From the NCBI GenBank assembly GCA_026225945.1, contig JAMJFZ010002307.1, positions 5,245,001 through 5,309,000 on the forward strand: 64,000 nt of DNA, read 5' to 3'. The position numbers and the translations under genes are program-made. The notes under the pieces are model-generated. The model was not told the origin of the DNA, did no database searches, and was given only the letters and a program-made list of their open reading frames with translations. Each line of letters starts with the position of its first letter. Position 1 is the stretch's first letter. This DNA comes from Cricetomys ansorgei. Lineage: Eukaryota > Chordata > Mammalia > Rodentia > Nesomyidae. Positions 44,556 to 56,625 of the stretch are shown one piece after another.

Positions 44556-45146
44556 ACTAACACCCGAGAAAAAACAAACCAGAAACAAACAAACAAACAA
44601 AAACCATCCTTCGTATGCCTTGATTTTGCAGTCTCTGTCAGCAGAACTGCTTTGTGTTTCTCTTGGGAGAAAGACAAAGTGGCCTTGAACCTGTCTGTGG
44701 TGAATGGAGCATAGCTCTGTGATGGAGGCTGGGATGAGAATGGATAAGGAGTGGGAAACATGATAAAAATTAGATGTTTCATCTCAAGCAACAGCATCTA
44801 GTCACCACTGAATTGAGAGCTCACCAATGGTGTCCATGGTCCCTGGCTTTTGGGTGATCACATATAATGACTGTACAAGTGTGTAGTGGTATTGGGGGTC
44901 CAGTAGTACTGGGCTTAGTTCTGAGGGACGAGAGGGATTTGAGTTGGCAAAGAACTAATGGTGGTATATGAGATACGATTTTTGGCTGAGAGCTAGTGTT
45001 GAATGGTTGATTTAGGCAGAAATTAATTGTATGAGAAAAGTAAAAGGAGATCTTGAGCAGTTAGGATGTGATTCAACAGAGATTTGGGAGTTGTTGCTTG
45101 CTCTGGGAAAGGAACATTCATGGTACCAGGACCTATCTGTGGTGTG

Positions 45147-45149
<3 letters not shown>
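44556..45149. other. Intron; short AAAC repeat at 44577-44603
   Basis: The remainder is unique-looking. Confidence 0.45.
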
Positions 45150-45203
<54 letters not shown>

Positions 45204-45625
45204 ATTCGTGTATAAATATATATGTGTGCTTGTTTATCTCTCTCTGTGTGTCTATCTGTCTCTCTGTGTGTCTGTGTGCATGTATGGATGTGTATGTCTG
45301 TCTCTCTCTCTCATTGTATCTGTCTGTCTCTCTCTGCATATATGTATGTGTATGCGTGTCTGTTTCTCTATGTGTGTATGTCTGACTGTCTCTGTGTGTG
45401 TCTATATGTAAGTATGTATGTGTATGTCTGTCTCTCTCTTTCCCACTGTCTGTCTCTGTGTGTGCCTATGTGTAAGCATGTATGTGTATGTCTCTCTCTC
45501 TCTTGCTGTCTGTCTGTCTCTCTCTCTCTCTCTCCCTGTGTGGTCTGCTTGTCTCTGTGTGTGAATGTGTCTGTGGGGTATATGTGTATGGTATGTTTGT
45601 GTGTGTCTCTGTGTGTTTGTGTGTC
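45147..45625 (+). repeat. Compound GT / TCTG / TATG microsatellite
   Basis: About 24 GT units at 45147-45195, then 430 bp of degenerate TGTCTGTCTCTCTC and TATGTGTATG units with ~55-130-bp internal similarity. Cys/Val- and Ser/Leu-rich frames through it are spurious. Confidence 0.95.
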
Positions 45626-45679
45626 ATAGGTTGGCTAGGCAGGCATGAAGACAGCATTATAAGTTAAAAATTGCTTCTC

Positions 45680-46320
45680 AGAAGAAACTCAAATGACCAA
45701 TTAATTTATGAAAAAGTTCTCAAATTTACTAGCATTGGGGATATGCAGATCAAAACCACAACAAAATATCTCACAAGTTAAAGTTTTTGTTTTTTTTTTT
45801 TTCCAAAAAGACTGAAAGTAGCTGATGCTAATGAGGCCACGGAGAAAAGGGAACAGTGAAGATATAAAGTGGTACAGTCAGCATGGAAGGCCTCCAAAAG
45901 TTAAAAATAGATCTGCTATTTGCTGCGGTGATTCCACTGTATGTCTGTGTGTCTGTAGCTGGCTGCGTGTCCACCAGGTGTGGTATTTGCTTATCTAAGA
46001 AATATCCGTGGTCAATCCCCCTACTAACCACATCAGCTGAGATGCCCATCTGCAAATGAAGAGAGGACCAGATTGTGCTACATCTATACAATGGAATGTC
46101 ACTCAGCTGTAAACAGAATGATGTCATGTCATTTGCAGCAAGATGGCTGGAACTAGAGGATATTAGGTTAAGTGAGATAAGACACAGAAAACAAATATAA
46201 CTTTTCACATGTGAAAGAATCCTTATGAATATATAGTAGTATCCCGGAGTCTGGGGAGGTTGGAGAGAAGGGGTCAGATGATGGTTTGTAAACCATAGAA
46301 ACATGATCAGTTCTAGTATT
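45680..46320 (+). mobile_element. L1 3' fragment
   Basis: Typical L1 3' order: 'atatgcagatcaaaaccaca', 'gttaaaaatagatctgctat', 'acaatggaatgtcactcagc', 'gatggctggaactagaggat'. Diverged, with internal deletions; no coding capacity. Confidence 0.85.
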
Positions 46321-46442
46321 CTATCACATGAAGAGGTGACTCGGGTTCAAAATAACCTATCTGATATTTTTTGGATGGTTCCACACGAAAGAAACGGTAA
46401 AGATGAGGAGATGTTAGTTATCATGATTTGATTAACACACAT

Positions 46443-46660
46443 AGAGGCTGGAGACATCGCTCAAAGGTTAACGGCACATATTGCTCTCGCAGAGGACCAG
46501 AGTTCCATTCCCAACACCTGTGTCAGGCAGCTGACAGCTTCTAACTCTAGCTGTAGGGAACCCGAGGCCCTCTTCTGGCCTCCACGGGCATCTGCACTCA
46601 CATGCACATACCAACTAACGCACACAATTTAAAATCACAGTAAAAAAGTCTTTACAAATA
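46443..46660 (+). repeat. B2 SINE
   Basis: 'agaggctggagacatcgctc', 'gaccagagttccattcccaa', 'ccctcttctggcctccacgg'. Confidence 0.93.
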
Positions 46661-46990
46661 AACATGACAGTGTGCCTCATAGCCACGTATAAGATCATGT
46701 TAGGAAAGAGGTTGTTCTAATTAAAACAGGAGATGGAAAATCTCAAGATAAACTGATATGTAATAGACACGAAAGTTGCTTCCAGGTAGTTATATGACTG
46801 CAGACCGTGCATATGTACTAAGTCATCGTGCTGAGCTCTGTAATGTGTGCAGTTGACGGAGTAATTTGTTAAGATAAAGCGACGCTCTTTCTGTGAGCTG
46901 AATCTAGAAAGCGGCTAGAATAGCACAGAATGGGTAGAGCTAAGGGACAGCAACAGTCCCCAGGATGAGGAAATGACTTTGTAAAGTTAG
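46661..46990. other. Intron, nothing recognised
   Basis: No repeat or exon seen. Confidence 0.45.
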
Positions 46991-47215
46991 TAGACAGAGG
47001 GAAGAAGGGTGGGACGCAGCTCAGCTGGTAGAGTGCTCTCTGAGCCTGTGCGGAGTCCCAATGACCTCCACCACTGCGTGTGCTGCATCTGGTGTTGCTG
47101 TACGTCGTAATCCCAACACTGGGGGGGGGGTGCAGGCAGTCGGACCAGAAGTTCAAGGCTGTCCTCAGCAACAGAGCAATTTTGAGGCCAGCCTGGACTT
47201 TGGGGATGGAAAAAG
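46991..47215 (+). repeat. B4 composite SINE with G run
   Basis: ID-like 'gacgcagctcagctggtaga' then B1-like 'gtacgtcgtaatcccaacac', a 10-G run (about 47121-47130) and 'tgaggccagcctggactttg'. Confidence 0.8.
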
Positions 47216-47835
47216 GGGGGTGCAGGTAAATTTGGACACTATCCAAATACACTTGGTCTATTTACATCTGGAATTGTATTTTCCTTTGCCCTCTGAGACT
47301 GCCATCATTTCCTCTTTATCTTTAAAATTTTTTTTTCCAGTTGTTAGGTGGGATTCTTAATTTCTTATGACAGCCATTCTTATTAGCAATGCGTTGATCG
47401 TTTTCACATGCTCTGTTCAGTAGATGCTCTAGAGAGCCAAGTTAGTTGTGAATAGTTAAGAGAGTTGCCATGAGCTCACAAATTGAGGAGGAGGTTAAAC
47501 ACCGGTTAGGAGACAAGGAGACCGACTTCCTTCCCTCGTTTGGATCAGCATGAATTGGGCCCGTGAAGCTGCTGTCTGAGTGCTGAGCACTCCTTGATGA
47601 CCGACAGTCTGCAATGATTCTAGCATCCGTGAGTTTGCAGTAGGAAAGAGAGAGTGCAAGGCTGCCCATCTCATGCGGCTTGTTGGATGGCTTCTCAGTT
47701 CTGGCCCATTGGGCCTCAGCTGTTTCCGGATCCGGTGGGATTGATCTAGCAGAGCTGTGGTGGGGAGGGGTGTTGGGGATGACGGCCTCTGGGTTTTCCG
47801 TTCACTTCTTGTATGTCCTCCTCAGATAAATCAGC
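47216..47835. other. Intron, nothing recognised
   Basis: No repeat or exon seen. Confidence 0.45.
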
Positions 47836-48000
47836 TCAATTCTTTATGTGTATGTATTCATGTGCACGCACACGTATGCATGTACACAGGTGCACATATC
47901 TGTGTCTTTGTATGCATGTGGAAGCCAGAGTGGGGTAGAACTGAGGTCCTCAGCTCACATGGCAGGCAGTTTATAGTCAGCTCTTGTCTCTAAGGATTAC
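47836..48000 (-). repeat. B3-like SINE fragment
   Basis: GTGCACGCACACG-type tail, 'gcatgtggaagccagagtgg', 'gaggtcctcagctcacatgg'. Confidence 0.65.
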
Positions 48001-48299
48001 AAAGTACCTACTCCACGTGCACGCCTTACCCCACAGCACACGCAGACTCAGGTGTATGCACAGACATATGTGGGGCAGATAGAGCTGAAATGGCTCTTTC
48101 ATGTTTTTTCTTTTGAGGGGCGGACATCTAGGGAAGTCTCAAGATCTGTATTCTAAGCAGGTGTCAACGTTATGGGATTTCTTGGTTCTCATACTTTGGC
48201 TGAGGGGAAATTAGTGACGTAAGTGCACATGCAGAGAGGTAGTTGTAGCAAACAAATCTTATTGAAAGTAAAAGCAGATTCACTTTGCAGAGCAGAGAA
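48001..48299. other. Intron, nothing recognised
   Basis: No repeat or exon seen. Confidence 0.4.
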
Positions 48300-48385
48300 A
48301 GAAGGGGGCAGAGAGAAAAAGAGAGAGAGAGAGAGAGAAAGAGGGGGGGGGGGGGGAGAGAGGGAGAGAGAGAGAGAAGAGTTCC
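48300..48385 (+). repeat. GA-rich tract with long G run
   Basis: AGAGAG repeats around about 14 G near 48343-48356; purine-only for ~80 bp. Confidence 0.95.
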
Positions 48386-48734
48386 ACCATTTAATCTGTC
48401 TTGTCCATTCTAGTCTGTTTCATCCTTTGTCTCCCGTCCCCACGTTCTGTCAGAATTGGTTTGAACTAGAAGTAGTTTATTCATTCCTTTTTGGGATTTG
48501 GTCAAGGGTCTTGTGTTTGATTTCACTACTGTCTGCCAGTTAAAATATCCTGTTGTCTCAAGGTTAAGACATGCTGCTATTTCAAGAGTGATGTCTCATT
48601 GTGAAAGCTGGGGTCCAGCCCTAGCTGATCAGACTGTGCAGACCGAAGCACAGAAGTGACTCTGGGGTGGGCTGTCCTGGAGGGCCTGTGGCATCTGAGT
48701 GGCTGGGTTTGATAATTATGTTTTTCTGCTATGG
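48386..48734. other. Intron, nothing recognised
   Basis: No repeat or exon seen. Confidence 0.45.
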
Positions 48735-49060
48735 TGATGAGCTTCCAGGCAGAGCTACTTAAAAGAGGAAGGGTGTGTTCTGGCTCATGATTTGAGGGTG
48801 TAGGGTATCATCAAGAGGGTAGAAAGTCTAGACAGCAGAGACAATTCCAGGCTGTGGCCGAGCTGCTCCACACCTCTGGATCAAGAGGAAGAAAAGGGAT
48901 GGAAGCAGTCAGAGCTATAAATCCTGAGGGCCTGGCCCCAGCAATGCACTTCTTCCTAAAGGTTTTAGAACCTTCCAAAACAGCACCCCCAACTGTGGAG
49001 GAAGTATTCAAACACCTGAGTTGGGGGCAGGGGAGCATTTCACCACGACAGAGGCTAAAG
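48735..49060 (-). repeat. Medium-reiterated rodent repeat, diverged
   Basis: 'gtgttctggctcatgatttg', 'gagggtgtagggtatcatca' and 'cccccaactgtggaggaagt' follow the order of the copy at 2002-2360. Confidence 0.5.
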
Positions 49061-49898
49061 TACTGATGAAAATTGGTGCATTGCCCTCATGCTTAAATTC
49101 ATCAGTCGTGGTTCAACTAAACAGACCTTTCCATTATTCCTTTGTGTTGCTGAGCATGGCGGGCCTTGCTCTTTGTGTCCAGGTTTATTGAACAAGGGTG
49201 ACATTCGTGGACGAATGGTTACCCTCGCCCTTAGGCACAGGCTAGGATCCTCGACTCTTTTTCTGTGTCCTTGGATTTTATTTCATTTTCTACCTTCAAT
49301 AGTTTCTGTGAGAAAATATATCTCCGAACATCTATTCTGCGCAGCTCCTGTCTTCCTCATTGGTAGAATCCAAGCGTGTCTATTTGGAGGCTTCTGCACC
49401 CTGAACTGTCTTGTGTTCTTGTTTCACCTATTTTCCTTGTATTAAAAAAACTCCAATAAACAATAATGCTATTGATTACCTTTGAGAAATGTAGCAGAGC
49501 CTATGCAAAAGAATCTAGCTATGTGTGACTTGATGAAGCATTAAGTAATAAATAAAGCATCACTTCATTTCTACTTCCAGACTGAGAAAACGGAAGCTTA
49601 GAAAAGTCACAGCATAATGCCCCCAGTCTCCTGTGCAGGGAGAGGTTGAGCCAGAATCATAATTTAGGGGAGCCTGCTGACCTTGACCTGTGACTATGCC
49701 AGCAGACTCATGAATTATTCTATTTTGAATTTATCTCAAAGTTCTTCAAAAATTATAGCATAAAGTAACATTAATTTGTAAATTCTCATTCCCGCATGCC
49801 AAAGGGTTAGGCCAGAAGCTCTCAAATAATTAAAGTGTTTACAAAGTTAGTAAAATGCTCTGATGAAAACTTTTAGAAGACCTTAGCACTGAAACTAA
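49061..49898. other. Intron, nothing recognised
   Basis: No SINE seen; a 118-codon plus-strand frame (49089-49445) shows no domain. Confidence 0.45.
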
Positions 49899-49985
49899 AT
49901 GGAACTAGAGTTGTAGCTCGGCGGTAGAGTGCTTGCCTAGCACGTTCAAGGTTCGAGGCCTTGGGTTCAAACCCTTGCACCTTGA
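49899..49985 (+). repeat. ID SINE
   Basis: 'gagttgtagctcggcggtag', 'gtgcttgcctagcacgttca' and 'ccttgggttcaaacccttgc' keep the tRNA-Ala-like A and B boxes. Confidence 0.88.
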
Positions 49986-50751
49986 AACGAACGGTAAAGG
50001 CACACCCAAGAATGTTGCCTACATAGTTTTGTAAAGCTTTAAATTGTTTGTAATACCATTTCAGGGCTTTGTGGAAACTTAAATACCAAGTTATGTTTGC
50101 ATATCCTTTTTGCTTCTGTAATGACCATTCTTGGCTGGCATTTTAAATGCAAATATCGTTTGCCTTTTGACCAATCCAGCAATGGCTAATTGATATTTAC
50201 CAACAAAAGCAATGGCAATTGAGGAAATCATAGTCCACTCCTCACAACACTGATGTTGCTCTGATAGACACATCCTTTCTGACAACTGCGGAGACCCAGG
50301 TCCGCGCATGTGCGTCCACACAAAGGAGGCATTGTTTCTCTGCCAAGTGTGGCAGAGCAGCCAGGCTTCCTCGCAGACTGTGACCGAGAGTCCTGGGTAA
50401 ATGAAGATGTGATAATTCTAGTATTTGACAACTAAGTATTCATAATTCTTAAAAAAAATAACAGGTGATCCTTGGAGGGGGATTTTGTCTCAAATCTAAA
50501 TCACAGTCTAGGGAAATGTGTTATCCACTTCTTAGTGTCTTTCTGTTTTGTCACCTCGGCCCCCATTGCTAGGATCCTGTTGTCCGAGTGTTCGGCTCAC
50601 AGGCGGCTCAGGAGTGGGGAGGGAACATTTACTGTATATATTTATTTAGAGGAGAAAGGAGATGTTTTAATATTAACTTTCTACCTTTGAAATAAACTCT
50701 GGAATTCACAGGGGTTCATGTACTTATCGTGAGCTTTCTTTGTGTGTGTAT
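49986..50751. other. Intron, nothing recognised
   Basis: No repeat or exon seen. Confidence 0.45.
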
Positions 50752-51124
50752 GTGTGGGCACATGTGTGCATGGGTACACATGCATGTCTGTGTATGTGGG
50801 TATGTATGCAGGTACATGTGTATCCATGTGCATGCATGCATGTCTGTGTGCATGCGCGTGTGCGCGTAGGTAGAGACATCTCAAGTGTTGTTCCTTAGGT
50901 ATCATTCATTTCGATTTTTGAGAGACAATCTCTCACTGGCTTGGAGCTTACCAAGCAGGCAAGGCTGCCTGGTCGGTGAGCCCAGGATCCCCCTTTCTCT
51001 ACTTCCCCAGTACTGGGATTACTAGTGAGTGCCTCCCTCCCCCACCTTCTTACATGGGTCCTAGCCCAGGTCCTTCCACTTTTCAATACCAGCACTTTAC
51101 CAGCCTAGCTATCTTCCTAGCCCC
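50740..51124 (-). repeat. B3 SINE with long TG/CATG tail
   Basis: Tail 50740-50870 of alternating purine-pyrimidine TG/CATG units, then 'ttcgatttttgagagacaat', 'ctggcttggagcttaccaag', 'agcactttaccagcctagct'. Confidence 0.9.
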
Positions 51125-51537
51125 CAACTGTGTTTAACCTCACAAGTCTCAGTGACACCAGAAAAAAGAGTGATATACTGGCTGGTTTCTTACCCTTCTC
51201 TTTTGCCTATGGGATAAAATCTGAAGTTTTTCAACAGTCATACTGTAAGCCCTTCAGAACCGTGCCCCTGCTTACTTGCCAAATTTAATCTGCTTTGTAA
51301 ATGATCACATATTTATTTACCACATATACTATGCCTTCAGACCACACCAAGTACTGGTGGCTCAGTTACTGCCTCATGTTAGGACTTTATGAAATTTAGG
51401 GATTTAGAAATTAACAAATAGATGTATAAGGGCACGAGACATTGTTGATAGTTTTGTATTTTGGCAAGTAAGGAAATTATAAAATACTGCTGTGTTATTA
51501 AAGATGTTACAAGTTATGATCACAAGGCAGAAAGAAG
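51125..51537. other. Intron, nothing recognised
   Basis: No repeat or exon seen. Confidence 0.45.
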
Positions 51538-51650
51538 GGCCCAAGGAGTGCAGCTCTGTGGTAGAGCATGTGCTTAGCATGTGTGAGGCCCCTGAGGTTA
51601 GAGAGAAACAGAGACAGAGACAGAGACAGAGACAGAGAGAGACAGAGATA
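51538..51650 (+). repeat. ID SINE with (GACAGA)n tail
   Basis: 'agtgcagctctgtggtagag' and 'tgcttagcatgtgtgaggcc', followed by GACAGA repeats at 51609-51650. Confidence 0.8.
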
Positions 51651-52600
51651 CTCTTAGAATCAAAAGCTTATAATAAAGTGAGACACTTTGTTGTGGTCTG
51701 CCTTCTCTTAATTTTTCCAGACCTTGTTGAAAAAAATGCTTACAGGCTGCTACTGGCCCATGGTGGTGGTGTTGGGATATATTGTGTCTGTCTACCTCAT
51801 CTTTCCCAGTGGAAATGCTGTCCTGTTTTCATGCCCCTTGCCGCCTCTCTGCCAGAACAAGTCCCTTTCCCTGTCCTTCCATTTGCAGCTTCTTCTTGAC
51901 CATTCCTCTATCTCCTTTGCTTACTTCACTATCCCCCCCCCCCAGCACTCTTTGGTTATCTGCTCCTGGTGTCAGGCAACACACCTCCCCAACACCCCGA
52001 TATATGGGTGGGGGTGCTCATCTCCTGCTTGTCTTCCCAAATTACCATGACATTCTTGAAGGCAGAGGCTGATCCTACTCACCTTCGTTTCCATAGGTTA
52101 GCACATAGCCTTTGTCATGCAGAGAACGCAATAAATATCACACAGATGAAGGCAGGAACTGGGAGAGATTATCTCACTCCCCTTCCTGCCCTTTGTCTGT
52201 GCCTTGTACGTCTTCCGTGACCCACGGTTTCAAGACTGTGGGATTTATTCAAACAAACACAAACCCTCATTGAATTGAAGTAATTCACGGGCTTTGGCCT
52301 CATCAGCTCTTCTGTTTTTCTGGGCTGAGAAAAACTAATTACACTCTCCATTATCAGAGTGCCTGGGACAGTCTGCAGCTGTCTGAAAGGCTTCCAGGGG
52401 CCGCTGTGGCTTGTGCTTTCCTTCAGTCTGTTCATTTTGGGTTACCGTGTTGGTGAGCAGGTTTTAAGGGAAGAGGAGTGTGAGATGTGCCATAATACAA
52501 TCTAGAGGAGAGTCAGCAGTTTCTGCGGCCTGACCTTTCTAAGTCCATGGAGACTCCTGCATGGAGACTCCTGATACCTTTTGTTGTAACAATTCCTTTA
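51651..52600. other. Intron; 10-11 C run near 51933
   Basis: A 14-bp tandem duplicate CATGGAGACTCCTG lies at 52546-52573. Overlapping short frames at 51492-52220 show no domain. Confidence 0.45.
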
Positions 52601-52629
52601 AAAAAAAATGTATTCTTTTTTTTTAATCA

Positions 52630-52663
<34 letters not shown>

Positions 52664-52975
52664 CCTCCTGGTGTCCATGTATGTATGGGTACATGTGTTC
52701 TCCTGTATGCGGGTACATGTTGAGGCCAGAGACAACTTTGGGTGTCATTCCTTATGTTTGCCTTCATTTTTTTGTTTTTTGTTTTTTTTTTTTTTGAGAC
52801 AGGTCACTATTGGCCTAGAACTTGCCCGATGTCTCAGCCTCCCCAGCGCTGAGGTTACCAGTGCTGGCTCCCACATCTGGCCCCCACACCTGCCATTTTC
52901 ACATGCGTTCTGGGGAACAAACACAAGTTCTTGGGCTTACGAAGTAAACATTTTACTGACTGAGATATCTCTTCT
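52601..52975 (-). repeat. B3 SINE region with 30-nt poly-A
   Basis: Poly-A 52633-52662 precedes minus-strand B3 segments 'gttgaggccagagacaactt', 'gcctccccagcgctgaggtt' and 'cattttactgactgagatat'. Confidence 0.75.
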
Positions 52976-53011
52976 GTCCTGGTTCCTTGAGGGGTGGGTT
53001 GGGGTGTGGAG

Positions 53012-53190
53012 GGCCATTGAGGTCGCTCAGCAGATAAAAAGTAACTGTCACTAAGCCTAATAGTCCCCAGAACCCGCACAGGAGAAGGAGAGAGCCGACT
53101 TCCGCAGGGTGTCCTTCGATATCCGCGTGCACATGCAGACTCATGCACACGCACGCATACCTAACAAAAATGTAAAAAAAAAAGTTAAGA
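53012..53190 (+). repeat. B3A SINE
   Basis: 'cattgaggtcgctcagcaga', 'ccgcacaggagaaggagaga', 'cgcagggtgtccttcgatat', CA-rich tail. Confidence 0.85.
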
Positions 53191-53800
53191 GAGCAAGACT
53201 TTCCTTCTAAGATTCATTAGTGCTGGGCGGAGGATTTTCTCAGCACACCACACTGTGGTGAATGAAGTCACTTCCTTACTCAGAAGACTTTTCTCTCTGC
53301 TCCACACAGCCTCGCTGCCTGGAGATGGGTCCTTGTTGAGGGCTGTGCCCAGATCCAAAGCTGGGCTTCCATCTCACTTGAGTCTATTCCCATTGGCTTC
53401 TTGTCTCTCAAAACTCTCTCCCTCTTCGACTGTCTGATTGCTTTGCTTTGTTATGAAAACAACTTGCGTTTATTGTCAGACTCAATATTCACAACTGTTT
53501 GTGACCACTTCAGATGTGCCGGGAATATTCACAGCTTATTAGGCGACTTCATCTATAATCAGCTAATTTTGCAAGTGAGGAAATAGATCCCCAGAAAGCT
53601 CAGAGACTTGACTGAAGCCCCAGAACAGCATGGAGGCTTGAAGTCTGTGCCCTTCCTCAGCTTTGGGATACTGTTTTGGAAGACTGGGGGACCTTTAGGA
53701 CATGGATCCTTGCTGGAAGACAAGTCATTGGGAGCTTGCCTTGAAATTCTAAGCCTGGCCTCTTCCTGCTCTGTCAAGGTGAAAGATGTGTAGTTTGATA
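53191..53800. other. Intron, nothing recognised
   Basis: No repeat or exon seen. Confidence 0.45.
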
Positions 53801-55110
53801 AGGAAGAGTGTGATCAGGTTGGATGTTGCTGACAAGATTGGTGCTGAGGAAGCAGTTGAAAATGCTAAGATGTTAGTGCTGCTCAAGAGAAAGCTCATGT
53901 GCTGCACTGGGACAATAAGAAGGATACCCTGAGCACAAGACCCTGTCCCTCCAAAGTTCCAGCTTGTGAAAATATAAATTCATCTGAAAGGAGAGAGCTA
54001 GAACTGAGAATGTACTGCAGGAGTTCTCATCTGCATAAGGAACTGATTTTCTCTCATTCAGCCACCAACACCTACACAGGTCTCTACAGCTTGGGTCCAA
54101 ATGGGTTGGCAGAAGAACTTGGCACCACCATCCAGATGAAACCACATCAGCAGGAAATGAATGATGCAAGAATTAGGGAGTTGTGTAGATTTGCACCAAG
54201 CTTCCAGGAAATGGACGGCAGGGTAGATTCCCAGTAAGATGCCATAAGAGGCCACTGGATAGAGCTGTGAAGATAAAGGCTTGGTTGCAAGAGAAATCCC
54301 AGAATGTTGGAGAGATCAGAGTCAGCAAGGAGAGCTAAAAGGCTCAAGTGGAGCTGACCCAGGAGAGTGGCTACATTTCTATAGATATTAGAACTGAAGT
54401 GAGGCTACCAAGGCAGTTGGAACCCAGCTGACTTCATTGTGAGCCCCAGATGTTGAACATGTAACTCTAGGATTTGGTGTGTGCCTTGCTGGGGTTTGGT
54501 TTTACTTTGGCCTCATCTATTATTGCCTAACTGCATTCTTTCCTTTTGGACTAAAAATGTTTATTCTGTACTATCATATATTAGAAGTATGTAACTTATT
54601 TGATTTTATAGAGGCTCCCAGTTAAGAGATTACCTTGAGTCCCAGAAGAGACTTTGGATTTTTGAACAATGGAACTGTTAAAGCCTAACAGAGACTTTAG
54701 AAATAGGAGGAACATGTTTTGCATCAGCAAATGGCCATGAGCCTGTGGGGCCAGTGGTGGTTTGAAGGTGAAATGTTCCCCATGGAGTCGTGCATATGAA
54801 CACGTGGTCCCTAGCATGGCACTGTTTTTGAGAGGTTATGGGACCTTTAGGAGGTGGAGCCTCGCCAGAGGAAATGGGTCACTGAAGCAGGCCTTGAGGT
54901 TTGGTAGTCCAATCGCACTTCCTGTCTACTCTGTGAGTCCTGACTGAGGAGACAGTGTGAACACATGCCTTGTGCTGCTCCCACTTCACCTTTCCCGCAG
55001 CGACGATGGCCTCTCAAACTGTAATCAAAATAAACCCTCCTACCCACACATTGTTTCTTGTCAGGCTTTTGGTTACAGCAGCAAGAAAAGTAATACAGTG
55101 TGTTAGCAGA
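53801..55110 (+). repeat. Long medium-reiterated rodent repeat, copy 1
   Basis: The distal part is diagnostic: 'gggtttggttttactttggc', 'agattaccttgagtcccaga', 'ggaactgttaaagcctaaca', AATAAA near 55030 and a 'gttacagcagcaagaaaag' end. The proximal part (53801-54350) contains a 112-codon frame (53899-54237) with no family I recognise and is included tentatively. Confidence 0.55.
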
Positions 55111-55616
55111 GAGACTAAGTTATAAGGAAGTCAGAGTTTTGCTGAGCTGCCCTGGCTACCATCTTCAGTCACATTGGTTTTAGATAGCCTACCCAGAGAG
55201 GACATTCCCGCTTTCAGTCATTCTGTCCTCAAAGAAAACCAAGGCAAGGTGGTGATGGGGCTGTCGAGACTCCTCGGGTGACTAGGCAGAACGTTGGGTG
55301 GGATTATTAGCCTTTGGGGTACGGTTATACGCAGTGTGGGCGTGATGCGGTCCTCTGCTGTGAGAAGGGTGAGGGACTGTGGGAACCAAAGCGTGAGCCT
55401 GGGCGTGTAACCATATTTAGGTGACGAAAGGAAGGAGTGTTATCTTGTCAGGAAAGAGAGAAAAGGCAATTCGAGGAGAAGGGGAGGCAGGTAGGTGGGA
55501 GGAGATTCTTGCCTCGAGTGGGAAGTTTGTAAGAAGAAAGGGTTTGGTCAATGTGTCAGGTGAAAGAGCGGTCAGGATGACTCTACTAGGAGAGAAAACG
55601 AAAAGGCTGTATGATT
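55111..55616. other. Intron between two related repeats
   Basis: Purine-rich (GAAAGGAAGG types) at 55420-55560; nothing else recognised. Confidence 0.45.
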
Positions 55617-56345
55617 TGGTTTGATTGTTGTTTTGCCTTGGTCTGGTTTCCCCATCTCTTCATGTAGATCAAGAGTGTTTACTTCCTGACATTATTGGAA
55701 GTGTGTAAGTTGTGTTTCTAGTTTTGCAGGGGCTCACAATTAGGAGAGTGACCAAGTCTCAGTAGACTTTAGTAAATTAGGCTTCCTCAGAGTGTGGGAC
55801 TCTGAAGACTCTGGAGACTTTCCGAGAGGAACTAAATGCGTTTTACGTTGTGAGATGAACATGGAGACTCGAGGCAAAGGGTGGGATGTTATGATCCAAA
55901 GTTGCGTGCTTGGGTGTCAAGTGGACAGAGGGTGGGGCTTTGGTGGTTAAATTATTCATCAACTTTCCTGGATTAGGACTCACCCAGGAGATACACCTCT
56001 GGGCATGTCTGCGAGAAGGAAGGAAGATTTCACAGGGAGATTTAACAGGATGGAAGACATACTCCTCAACCCTGGAGTCATCATCTCTTGGGATGGGGTC
56101 TCAGACTGAATAAAAAGGGTAAAAAGAAGTAGCTATCTGAGCACCAGCACCCATCAGCCTCTGCTTCCAGAGCGTGGTGTCACTTGACCAGCCGCCTCAC
56201 ACTCCTGCCATCAGCCCCCGCCCCCACCCCCATGGTAACGGACGGTATTCTCAAACGAAGAGGCAAAGCAAACCTTTCCTACTTTATGTTGCTTCGTATA
56301 GAGCACTTTGTCACATCAATGAGAAGGGTAACGAACGCAGTCAGG
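55617..56345 (+). repeat. Composite medium-reiterated rodent repeat, copy 2
   Basis: Left part repeats copy 1's order ('gttgttttgccttggtctgg', 'acattattggaagtgtgtaa', 'ggggctcacaattaggagag'). From about 55970 a second module follows ('ggactcacccaggagataca', 'ctcagactgaataaaaaggg'). Confidence 0.6.
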
Positions 56346-56548
56346 CAGCCAGTCCGCGTGAAGCTCGAAGAAAGCCTGAGAACAAGATCTTGGGGAGTGG
56401 TGATATTTTTTAACTTTTAATGTCTTTCTCATAGATACTTCTCTCACAATGATCAATTACCTTTTTATTTTTAATAATGTCTAAAAACTAAACACATGCA
56501 AAGTGATAAAGTAGTGTACATTCGTGACACTAAGAAGATACAGAAATG

Positions 56549-56625
56549 CGGGCTGGCGGTGTGGCTCCATGGTAGAGCACTCGCCTAGCGCGCAGGGGAC
56601 TCTGGTCTGATCCGCAGCATCGTCT
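56549..56625 (+). repeat. ID SINE
   Basis: 'gggctggcggtgtggctcca' and 'gagcactcgcctagcgcgca' keep the ID head. Confidence 0.85.

Noticed and set aside
45031..45629. Cys/Val- and Ser/Leu-rich frames of 105-135 codons
   Set aside because: Derived from GT and TCTG microsatellite sequence.
53899..54237. 112-codon plus-strand frame as a possible processed pseudogene
   Set aside because: I recognise no parent protein, and it adjoins and probably belongs to an interspersed repeat.
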